Shown one piece after another: positions 1 through 7,632 of a stretch of DNA of 64,000 nt. The DNA is from Arthrobacter sunyaminii (lineage in GTDB: Bacteria; Actinomycetota; Actinomycetes; Actinomycetales; Micrococcaceae). The notes below the pieces were generated by a model. The model had not been told where the DNA came from. It saw only the letters and a program-made list of their open reading frames with translations, and did no database searches. Position 1 is the stretch's first letter; each line of letters opens with the position of its first letter. The stretch is from assembly GCF_018866305.1 (NCBI RefSeq), contig NZ_CP076456.1:434001-498000 (forward strand), read 5' to 3'. Made by a program: the position numbers and the translations under genes.

Positions 1-1092
1 ATCATCGGCAACGGACCCAGTGGTGCCCAGCTCCTACCGGCCATCGTGGATACCGTCGAGTACGTGGATCTCTATCAGCGGACGCCTACCTGGACCACTC
101 CTTTGAACAACACACCCATTACGGCCGAGCGGCAGACATGGCTGCGCGAGCACTTCGAAGAGATTGCGGCGAAGCTTGGTTCACCAGCGAACCCCACGGG
201 TTTCCTCCACGAGCCGGCGGGCAAATTCTCGACTGACGATTCACCGGAAGAACGGCAGGTCTTTTTCGAGAAGGTCTGGAACAGCCCAGGCTTCGCGAAG
301 CTCACGACCAATTACTACGACCTGACCACCAACAGGGAAATCAACCTTGAGTTCTGTGAATTCCTGGCCAACAAGGTCCGCAGTATCGTCGCTGACCCTG
401 AAACCGCGGAACGGCTTATCCCCAAGGATCACCTCTTCGGTGCCAAGCGTCCGCCATTCGTCACGAATTACTATGAATCCTTCAATAAAGCTGCGGCTTC
501 GCTGATCTCGCTGAAGGAGACGCCGATTGTCCGTGCCGATGCCACCGGTATCGAGACGACAGCCGGGCACCGGGATTACGACATCATCGTGTTCGCCACC
601 GGATTCGACTTCGGCACGGGCGCTCTCACACGCATGGGAGTCAAGGGGCTGGACGGACTGGATCTAAGCACCGACTGGGAAGACGGGCCATCGGATTTCG
701 CCGGTTTCAGCGCTAACAGGATGCCTAACTTCTTCTTTCCAGGCGGTCCGCACGGTGCCGGCGGAGGCAACTACCCGCGCTACTCCCAGGACCAGATCGA
801 CTGGATCACCGGCACCATGGTTTACGCACGGGAGCACGGCTATGACCGCTTCGAGCCCACCGGGACACAGCAGGAGGCTTGGATGGCGATGGTGGAAACT
901 CTTGCCCCCCTGTCGATTTTCTCTGCCGAGCACAGCCATTATTACGGGGCGAATGTGGAGGGGAAGGTCCGCAAGTTCCTGCTCAACCCGGGCGGGCGCG
1001 CGAAGTTGCACGAAATGCTCGCCGAGATGACTTCCACCGAGAACTACGGCGGCGCCCTCTCAACCGTTCATGACCGTGTAAGCGCAGTCTAA
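1..1092 (+). CDS. Flavin-containing (Baeyer-Villiger type) monooxygenase, 5' truncated by window edge
   Basis: The reading frame is open from base 1, so the gene begins before the window; 363 C-terminal residues are visible. The first residues read IIGNGPSGAQLLP, which fits the second Rossmann (NADPH-binding) glycine motif of FAD/NADPH monooxygenases. Further on, YDIIVFATGFDF matches the conserved ATG motif of class B flavoprotein monooxygenases. These enzymes use NADPH and O2 to insert oxygen into ketones or oxidise heteroatoms; the substrate cannot be read here. A small dimeric-barrel gene follows 26 bases downstream with a good ribosome binding site, so the two are probably co-transcribed in a catabolic operon. 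Family assignment is firm; the reaction type is inferred. Confidence 0.85.
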   Translation: MIGNGPSGAQLLPAIVDTVEYVDLYQRTPTWTTPLNNTPITAERQTWLREHFEEIAAKLGSPANPTGFLHEPAGKFSTDDSPEERQVFFEKVWNSPGFAKLTTNYYDLTTNREINLEFCEFLANKVRSIVADPETAERLIPKDHLFGAKRPPFVTNYYESFNKAAASLISLKETPIVRADATGIETTAGHRDYDIIVFATGFDFGTGALTRMGVKGLDGLDLSTDWEDGPSDFAGFSANRMPNFFFPGGPHGAGGGNYPRYSQDQIDWITGTMVYAREHGYDRFEPTGTQQEAWMAMVETLAPLSIFSAEHSHYYGANVEGKVRKFLLNPGGRAKLHEMLAEMTSTENYGGALSTVHDRVSAV

Positions 1093-1118
1093 GCCTGCCA
1101 TTCAAAGGAGAACTGAGT

Positions 1119-1442
1119 ATGTCTGAAAATGCATCGCCCCGCCAAATACTGTTGGCACTGGTCAACCCCGTCGAGGGGCGGGACGAAGAATTCCGCACCT
1201 GGTACTGGGAAACGCATATCCCTGAGGTCTTGGCACTGCCCGGTTTCATCTCTGCCGAGTGCTTCCACGTTCCCGCTGAAGCTGCTGAAACTGCCTCGCA
1301 CCGATACACAACTATTTACGGAGTCGAGGGATCGGCTACAGCTGCCATGGACGGGCTGTTCAAGGCTGGTGTTGGCATGAGCCCGGACCTTGACCTGAGC
1401 ACCATGGTCTTCGTGCCGCTCGTCGCCGCGGACGCGTCATAG
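1119..1442 (+). CDS. Small dimeric alpha/beta-barrel protein (EthD/DUF4286-like)
   Basis: This 107-residue protein starts at ATG 1119 after a strong AAAGGAG. The N-terminal pattern LLALVNPVEGRDEEFRTWY, followed by HIPEVLALPGF, is typical of small ferredoxin-like dimeric barrel proteins that occur beside oxygenases and dehydrogenases in degradation operons. There is no signal peptide or membrane segment. The position 26 bases after the monooxygenase suggests a supporting role in the same pathway, such as ring-product isomerisation or binding, but the sequence does not show which. A strong hairpin follows and ends the operon. Confidence 0.7.
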   Translation: MSENASPRQILLALVNPVEGRDEEFRTWYWETHIPEVLALPGFISAECFHVPAEAAETASHRYTTIYGVEGSATAAMDGLFKAGVGMSPDLDLSTMVFVPLVAADAS

Positions 1443-1510
1443 CCACGAGCTCTGTCCAACGGACTCTCCCACCAGTGCGTGGAGGACAGTGACAATTACG
1501 TGATTGATCA

Positions 1511-1560
1511 AAGAGGCGGTGCCGCCGGGACCCAGGGTCCCGGCAGCACCGCCTCTTGTT
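1511..1560. terminator. Bidirectional hairpin terminator
   Basis: An inverted repeat of about 22 bp with one mismatch (1511-1532 with 1536-1557, loop CAG) is flanked by AA on one side and TTGTTTGT on the other. It lies between the rightward oxygenase operon and the leftward nuclease gene and can serve both. Confidence 0.85.
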
Positions 1561-1592
1561 TGTCTCAGGCTCTATGGATCAAGCAGCCCGGA

Positions 1593-4500
1593 CTAGCCCC
1601 GCTGACTCAGGCAGACCAGGTACTTGGCCCACTCAAGGGCGTACCGGAGCCAGCCCCGGACATCCCACCAGTGCTGGGGCGGAACCGGAGCCTTGCAAAC
1701 CGGGGCCGGCGGAACGGTCGGAGCAGCCTCCACCGTGACAGGAAGCGTCACCGTGGTACCGGACGGAGCCGCGGTGAGCACCAGGGTGCCCGAACCGGAA
1801 GCCGACGCCGGCAGGGTGACGTTCACAGTTGCCGTCCCGGTTGCCACAGGGGCTGTTCCCAGAGCGGTGGCGGTGCCGGCCGCATTCACCCAGCTGGCGG
1901 CCAGCCCGGTGTTCGCGGGGCTGCCCAGTGAGGTCAGATCCAAACCGGACACGGTGAAGGACGCCGCGGTTCCGGCCGTTGCAGTTGTCGGGGCGCCCTT
2001 GACGATGACGCCCTGGCGGGCAAAGTCCGGGGAGAGCGGGCTGTTGGCTTCGATGTAGCTGATCCAGGCATCACGGTCCACCAGTCCGGAGTCACGGGTG
2101 TCAGTGCCTTCGGAGAAGACGGTGAAGTTGTCGCCGCCCTGGGCCAGGAAGCTGAAGGTGCCCACCCGGTAGGCGCGGGACGGATCCATGGCGGCACCGT
2201 TGATGGTGACGGTCTGGATCCGGGAGCCGCGCGGCTGGTCCGGATCATAGGTGTAGGTGATGTTGTCGGACAGGCCCAGCGCCAGGAAGGCACGTGAGCT
2301 TCCGTCGGGCTGCCACTGCTGTTCCAGCATCGTTTTGAGCTGGGCACCGGTGAGCGTGGTGGTCCACAGGTTGTTGACGAACGGCAGCACTGCGTTGGCT
2401 TCGGCGTAAGTGATCACGCCGTCGTTTCCGTAGTACAGCTCGGCGCGCAGACCGCCGGGGTTGGTGACGCCGATTTCGGCGCCGCCGCGCTCGGCGGAGG
2501 ACAGCGTGTTCAACAGGGAGTCTGCCACGAGGTTGCCCAGCGTGGATTCCGAGCTGCGGTCATCGCGGACGGTGCCGTTGAACGCCGTCGTAATGTCAGC
2601 CGTCACCGAACCGACCGGCTGGTTGCCGATCTCGGCAGCGGAGGCCAGCGCCGCATCCACGATGGACTTGACCTCTGCCACCGCGGGGTAGGCGGCAACG
2701 AGTGACTCAGCGCTCGCGGTGGTCCGCGGAACGTTGGTCGCCGTGTAGGACAGCACCTCATCCGTGGCCGGGTTGTAATCCAGGGTGATCTGGCCGACAA
2801 ACTCGCCGTAGGAACCGGTCTGCAGCACCGGACGGGTCTTGCCGTCAGTGCCGGGAACGGGGGCATCCCAGGCGTACTGCTTGTGGGTGTGCCCGGTGTA
2901 GATGGCGTCCACCAGCGGGCTGGTGCCGTTCACGATCTCGGCAAACGCACCGCCGTCGGCCAGTTCATCGGCGAGGGAAGCGCCGTCGGGAGTGCCGCTG
3001 CCGGCGCCCTCGTGGTACTCGGCGATGATGACGTCAACATCGCCCTCAGCCTGCAGCTTTTCGGCTACGCGGTTGACGGCTTCCACGGGATCACCGAACT
3101 CCAGCGCGGCAATGCCGCCGGGCGTGACCAGCGTGGAGGTCTCTTCGGTGACGGCACCGATGACGGCCACGGAGACGCCGTTGACGTCCAGGACCGTGTA
3201 TTCGTCCAGGGCCGGGGTGGTGGTGCCCTGGAGGTAGACGTTGGCCCCCAGGTACGGGAAGTCCGCAGCGGGATCAACCCGGTCCGTCAGGTCGGTGTAA
3301 CCGGCGTCGAACTCGTGGTTGCCCACGGCCGAGGCCCGCAGTCCCAGGGCGTTCAGCACATCGATCGTCGGGACATCCTGCTGTACCGAGGAGGCGAACA
3401 GCGAAGCGCCGATGTTGTCGCCCGCAGAGAGGAACAGCGAGCTGCCCTCGGGTGCGGCGGCCTTGAGCTGTTCAACGGTTCCGGCGAAATTCACGGTGTT
3501 GTCATCAATGCGGCCGTGGAAATCGTTGATGTTCAGCAGGTTCAGTTCCTCGGTTTCGGTTCCGGCCGGGGTCAGGTCCAGGCCGACGAGGATGGGATCG
3601 TGGTCCGAGGAACGGTACGGATCCGGTGCGTAGTAGTTGGTGACGTTGGTGTTGTAGCGGCTGTATTCCAGCGCCACCGACTCCACCGAGTTGATGTTCC
3701 AGATGTCGGCACCGGTCACGGCTTCCGCTGCTTCCTCAGATGCCAGGATGTGGTCCAGGGAACCTACCATCCCGCTGAAGGCGTAGGAGTGCTTGCCGGT
3801 GGCCTTGCCCAGATTCACGTAGCCGGCCTCGGCCAGAACGTTCATCGGATCCTCGGCGGCGTAGGAGTTGAAGTCTCCCAGCAGGAAGACCTTTTCCGTG
3901 CCGGCGGCTTCGGCTGCGCTGTCGGCAAACGCCGCCAGTGCCTGGGCCTGCCGGACGCGGTCTGCGTTCCAGCCGCCCTGCCCGGTGTCGGCGTTTTCGC
4001 CGGTTGCCGGAGCCGATCCCTTGGATTTGAAGTGGTTACTCACGGCCAGGATGGTGGAGCTGTCGTCCCCGCCGGCAGGCTTGAAGGCCTGCGCCAGCGG
4101 TTCACGCGCGTTGGAGAAGACGGTTTCATCGTTGAGGATGACGGATTCACCCACCGGCTCGGCAACGGCCGTGCGGAAGATGAAGGCGGTGCGGATGACG
4201 TCTTCAGCGTCCGGCAGCGCTGCGGGGGAGCGGACATAATCCCAGGTTCCCGGTGCTGCCTCATTCAGGGCGGCGGTCAGGTTGGCCAGGGCTTCATCGC
4301 GGTCCTTGCCGAACACTGCGGAATTCTCCACCTCCATCAGGGACACGACGTCGGCGCCCAGGGCGTTGATGGCGGAAACGATCTTGGCCTGCTGCCGTTC
4401 CAGGTTTTCCGGGTTGGCAGCGCCTCGGGCGTCGCAGCCTCCGCGCACGGTCAGCGGGGCGCCGGCGCGGTCGTTGTAGTAGGTGCACCCGGTGAGATCC

Positions 4501-6095
4501 GTGCCCGTGGTGCTGAAGTAGTTGAGCACGTTGAAGGAGGCGAGTTTGAGGTTTCCTCCCACGCTTTCCGGTGCGGCGGTGCGCGTGGCTTCGAACGACG
4601 CCGGGGCCACCTCTGCCGCATTGGCAGCGGTGAGCGCGGTGAGCGGCTGGAACTTCCAGGCACTGTTGCGGTAGTCCAGGATGATGCCCGTGGTGAACGT
4701 CGCGGCAGCGCCGATGCGCACCGGGTTGTCCAGGGTCAGGTAGGGAAGCGCGATGCCCTGATTGGCGGCGCTGAGGAAATTGATGCTGCTGCCGTCGTCC
4801 AGCTTCACGGCGCGGGCCGCGTTGTCGGCGACGACGGCGTCGTGCTCCGGGGTTCCTACGGCAGCCACGGCGGTGGGCTGGACCAGGGGCGAGTCGCCGG
4901 CGGCCAGACCGATCTCCGCGTACTGGTTCAGGGAGTAATTGTCGGTCACCGTATAACTGCCCTGCGGTGCCAGCAGCATGCCCTCGAGGGCTTCACGCTC
5001 CGCGTCGGAGGCCGGCCAGGCAACAGCGGCAGGCTTGACCTCTTCGGCCGGTTCGTCGAGCTTGGTCATCTGGCCGGCAGCAACCGTGAGCTGGGTGAGG
5101 CCGAAGTATTCGCCCACGGCGCCGGTGACCTCAACATAGTCACCGGCTGCTACGGAGCCGACGGTGTCTGCGGAGAAGACGAAGATGCCGTCCGAAGCGG
5201 TGTGGGTGGCCGGATCCAGTGCGCCGCCGGTCCCGGGGGTCTGGAGGTAGTAGCCGTTGAACCCGCCGGTGGGATAGACACCGGTGACTTTTCCGCGGGT
5301 GGTGACGGTCTGGCCCACCAGCGGACTGGTGTCACCGGTCCCCTGGATCTGGGCAATGGGAATGGCGCCCGCAGGCGGTTCGACGGGCGTGGTGGGCGAC
5401 GGCGTCGGAGTGGGGGTCGGAGTCGGCTCGGTGGGAACTGTTCCGCCGGTTCCGGTGGGAGTCACGGCTGCGCTGAGCACGAAATCCGCTGCGTTGTTGT
5501 TCGTGTCCGCGAATCCGGTCCGGTTCAGGGACTTGGGATCGCTGTTTCCCGCCGGTGCGGCGGCGGCGGAGGTTTCGAAGGTGTTCGAGGTGCCGTAGCC
5601 GAGCAGATCAACGACGCCGGCGGCGGCGGTGACCGAACCGGTGGGCAGGGGATCCACCCGGGTGGACTGGCTGGACAGGATCAGGGTGCCGCCCGAGCCG
5701 GAGAAGCTGGCGCCGATGTTCGCATCGGCTTCGGGCAGGGGTGCTCCGGTGGCGCCGTTGGAGGCGCCGGAGACCAGATAGTAGCCGCCGGCAGGAATGG
5801 TGCCGGACAGTGCGCCGATGCCGGTGGGTGCCGCCGTCGAGCCCGCGGCACGGTACTGGAGCGACCAGCCGTCAAGGCTGACGTCTTCCCCGGTCGGGTT
5901 GTACAGCTCCACGAACTTGTTGGCGAACGGCGCGTTGGCGCTGCCGCCGCTCAGGTACGCCTCGTTGATGATGACACCGGGGGAAACAGCAGCACTGCTG
6001 TCTTGTGCAAAGGCCGGCAGCGCCGTGATCGGTGCTGCCAGCAGGCCGGCTGTGAGGGTGGTTCCCAGCGCAGCCTTCCAGAATGGTCTTCTCAT
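1593..6095 (-). CDS. Secreted ExeM/NucH-type nuclease fused to 5'-nucleotidase
   Basis: The start at 6095 is preferred because AAGGAG lies 10 bases upstream and the protein then begins with a clear signal peptide (cleavage after AFA, about residue 30); an upstream in-frame start would add 29 unlikely residues. Order in the 1500 residues: lamin-tail domain (about 38-150), Thr/Pro linker, OB-fold (about 243-340), endonuclease/exonuclease/phosphatase domain (about 516-842; motifs LMEVEN, LLGDFNSY, SSDHDP), then a metallophosphoesterase/5'-nucleotidase (from about 852; INDFHGRID, GNHEFD, YTGHTHKQY) with its C-terminal substrate domain, an Ig-like segment (about 1370-1465) and a short Trp-rich tail with two Cys. 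It probably cuts extracellular DNA and dephosphorylates the nucleotides. No LPXTG motif is present, so the mode of retention is unknown. Confidence 0.9.
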   Translation of the reverse strand: MRRPFWKAALGTTLTAGLLAAPITALPAFAQDSSAAVSPGVIINEAYLSGGSANAPFANKFVELYNPTGEDVSLDGWSLQYRAAGSTAAPTGIGALSGTIPAGGYYLVSGASNGATGAPLPEADANIGASFSGSGGTLILSSQSTRVDPLPTGSVTAAAGVVDLLGYGTSNTFETSAAAAPAGNSDPKSLNRTGFADTNNNAADFVLSAAVTPTGTGGTVPTEPTPTPTPTPSPTTPVEPPAGAIPIAQIQGTGDTSPLVGQTVTTRGKVTGVYPTGGFNGYYLQTPGTGGALDPATHTASDGIFVFSADTVGSVAAGDYVEVTGAVGEYFGLTQLTVAAGQMTKLDEPAEEVKPAAVAWPASDAEREALEGMLLAPQGSYTVTDNYSLNQYAEIGLAAGDSPLVQPTAVAAVGTPEHDAVVADNAARAVKLDDGSSINFLSAANQGIALPYLTLDNPVRIGAAATFTTGIILDYRNSAWKFQPLTALTAANAAEVAPASFEATRTAAPESVGGNLKLASFNVLNYFSTTGTDLTGCTYYNDRAGAPLTVRGGCDARGAANPENLERQQAKIVSAINALGADVVSLMEVENSAVFGKDRDEALANLTAALNEAAPGTWDYVRSPAALPDAEDVIRTAFIFRTAVAEPVGESVILNDETVFSNAREPLAQAFKPAGGDDSSTILAVSNHFKSKGSAPATGENADTGQGGWNADRVRQAQALAAFADSAAEAAGTEKVFLLGDFNSYAAEDPMNVLAEAGYVNLGKATGKHSYAFSGMVGSLDHILASEEAAEAVTGADIWNINSVESVALEYSRYNTNVTNYYAPDPYRSSDHDPILVGLDLTPAGTETEELNLLNINDFHGRIDDNTVNFAGTVEQLKAAAPEGSSLFLSAGDNIGASLFASSVQQDVPTIDVLNALGLRASAVGNHEFDAGYTDLTDRVDPAADFPYLGANVYLQGTTTPALDEYTVLDVNGVSVAVIGAVTEETSTLVTPGGIAALEFGDPVEAVNRVAEKLQAEGDVDVIIAEYHEGAGSGTPDGASLADELADGGAFAEIVNGTSPLVDAIYTGHTHKQYAWDAPVPGTDGKTRPVLQTGSYGEFVGQITLDYNPATDEVLSYTATNVPRTTASAESLVAAYPAVAEVKSIVDAALASAAEIGNQPVGSVTADITTAFNGTVRDDRSSESTLGNLVADSLLNTLSSAERGGAEIGVTNPGGLRAELYYGNDGVITYAEANAVLPFVNNLWTTTLTGAQLKTMLEQQWQPDGSSRAFLALGLSDNITYTYDPDQPRGSRIQTVTINGAAMDPSRAYRVGTFSFLAQGGDNFTVFSEGTDTRDSGLVDRDAWISYIEANSPLSPDFARQGVIVKGAPTTATAGTAASFTVSGLDLTSLGSPANTGLAASWVNAAGTATALGTAPVATGTATVNVTLPASASGSGTLVLTAAPSGTTVTLPVTVEAAPTVPPAPVCKAPVPPQHWWDVRGWLRYALEWAKYLVCLSQRG

Positions 6096-6267
6096 GCCTC
6101 TTGCTCCTTGGTCCGCTGGGGTGCCAGCCGACAGTAGTGACACCGCCGCGCGGCGCCAAGGGGGGTAACTGGAGTGACGCACGTAATACTATGTGGTCTG
6201 CGTTACGAACACATGACCTGCAGGAGACCAATCGAAGTTATTGCATGTGGGGGAGTCCCCGGATAAC

Positions 6268-6300
6268 AAAAAAGCGGCCCCAATAGGGGACCGCTTTTCG
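6268..6300 (-). terminator. Rho-independent terminator of tRNA-Ser
   Basis: Read on the minus strand, a GC-rich stem (GCGGTCCCC, loop TATT, GGGGCCGC) is followed by TTTTTT. It lies directly downstream of the tRNA. Confidence 0.9.
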
Positions 6301-6305
6301 GTTTT

Positions 6306-6396
6306 TGGCGGAAGGTAAGGGATTCGAACCCTTGGTACGGGGTTACCGCACACTGGTTTTCAAGACCAGCTCCATCGGCCGCTCGGACAACCTTCC
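6306..6396 (-). tRNA. tRNA-Ser (anticodon TGA)
   Basis: The acceptor stem GGAAGGT pairs with ACCTTCC. The T-loop motif GGTTCGAATCC is present, and the anticodon loop reads CTTGAAA, giving TGA. A long variable arm, typical of serine tRNAs, accounts for the 91-base length. The 3' CCA is encoded (6306-6308 on the complement), with G as discriminator. Confidence 0.96.
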
Positions 6397-6461
6397 TCAC
6401 TAGTAGTCTGGCAGAAAGGTGCAAAACACCCAAAATTCGATCAAGCACCGCGGAGGTCAGA

Positions 6462-7439
6462 ATGAGAGCAATTGTCATTAATTCGCCCGGAGGGCCGGAA
6501 GCCCTGCAGGTTCAAGAGGTGCCGGCGCCGGTGCCCGGCCCGGGGGAAGTCCTCATTGATGTGGCCGCTGCGGGCTTGAACCGGGCGGACGTGCTGCAGC
6601 GCCAGGGGCATTACCCGGTTCCGGCCGGCTCCTCCGAATACCCGGGTCTTGAGGTGTCGGGCCGGATAGCCGCAGTGGGAACCGGCGTCGAAGGACTCTC
6701 GGTGGGGGCCGACGTCGTCGCCCTGCTGACGGGCGGCGGTTACGCCGACCAGGTGAATGTCCCGGCGGGGCAGGTTCTGCCTGTCCCGGCCGGCCTTGAC
6801 CTGGTGACGGCGGCAGCCTTGCCGGAAACCGCTGCCACTGTGTTTTCCAACCTGTTCATGGCCGCCGGGGTCACTGAGGGGGACCACGTCCTGATCCACG
6901 GGGGAGCCGGCGGAATTGGAACGATGGCCATCCAAATGGTCGCGGCGTTCGGTGCCGTCCCTATGGTCACCGCGGGATCACCGGAGAAACTGGAACTGGC
7001 GCGGTCACTGGGCGCCCAGGTCCTGATCAACTACAAGACCGAGGATTTCGTGGCTCGGGTGCGCGAAGTCACCGACGGCCGCGGAGCTGACGTCATCCTG
7101 GACGTCATCGGAGCGAAGTACCTGCAGCGCAACCTCGAGGCGCTGGCGGTATCCGGACGCCTGGTTATTATCGGCCTGCAGGGCGGCACCAAGGCGGAGA
7201 TCGACCTCAACCTGCTGATGCGCAAGCGGCTGGCCGTCATCGGGACCACCCTGCGCGCCCGCCCGACTGAGGAAAAGGCCGCCATCATGCAGGCGGTCAA
7301 GCAGTATGTCTGGCCGCTGGTTGAGGCAGGAAAAATCCGTCCGCTGGTGGACAAGACCTTCCCCTTGGCCGAAGCCGCAGCAGCCCACGAGTACTTCGAC
7401 TCCGGTGTCCACACAGGAAAAATCCTGCTGACAACCTAG
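6462..7439 (+). CDS. NAD(P)H:quinone oxidoreductase, zinc-independent MDR family
   Basis: This 325-residue protein starts at ATG 6462 behind CGGAGG. It has the medium-chain dehydrogenase layout: an N-terminal GroES-like domain (GLNRADVLQRQGHYP, typical of quinone oxidoreductases and human PIG3-like proteins) and a nucleotide-binding domain with HGGAGGIGTMAIQ. The catalytic zinc ligands of alcohol dehydrogenases are absent, which fits the quinone reductase branch. It would reduce quinones or enones with NADPH in the cytoplasm. It is a single gene, flanked by tRNA-Ser in the opposite direction and by a hairpin terminator downstream. The exact substrate cannot be read. Confidence 0.88.
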   Translation: MRAIVINSPGGPEALQVQEVPAPVPGPGEVLIDVAAAGLNRADVLQRQGHYPVPAGSSEYPGLEVSGRIAAVGTGVEGLSVGADVVALLTGGGYADQVNVPAGQVLPVPAGLDLVTAAALPETAATVFSNLFMAAGVTEGDHVLIHGGAGGIGTMAIQMVAAFGAVPMVTAGSPEKLELARSLGAQVLINYKTEDFVARVREVTDGRGADVILDVIGAKYLQRNLEALAVSGRLVIIGLQGGTKAEIDLNLLMRKRLAVIGTTLRARPTEEKAAIMQAVKQYVWPLVEAGKIRPLVDKTFPLAEAAAAHEYFDSGVHTGKILLTT

Positions 7440-7478
7440 TGCCGCCCGCAGGTTTTCCTGCCCCTGCGCCTACGGCCC

Positions 7479-7516
7479 GGCCGGTGACTGCTCCGGACAG
7501 TCACCGGCCTGTCTTG
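7479..7516 (+). terminator. Hairpin terminator after the quinone oxidoreductase
   Basis: GGCCGGTGACTG (7479-7490) pairs perfectly with CAGTCACCGGCC (7498-7509) over a 7-base loop, followed by TGTCTTGT. Confidence 0.75.
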
Positions 7517-7632
7517 TGCCCGGGGTCACAGCGCACTGCTACCCTCTGTGGCAAGAGTCCGGAATCTTCCGGCTCCTGCCGGTTCCACTGCCGGCTTCCG
7601 CGCTTCATTACCGCAAGCAAAGGGACCCCTCC

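Noticed and set aside
5390..5440. Possible microsatellite or phase-variable tract in the nuclease gene
   Set aside because: It encodes a Pro-Thr linker; the repeats are short, imperfect and in frame, as common in secreted proteins.
2883..6137. Long 1084-codon open frame on the plus strand
   Set aside because: It is antisense to the nuclease/nucleotidase gene, has low-complexity Gly/Arg/Val composition, no domain, and arises from the high-GC codon bias of the real gene.
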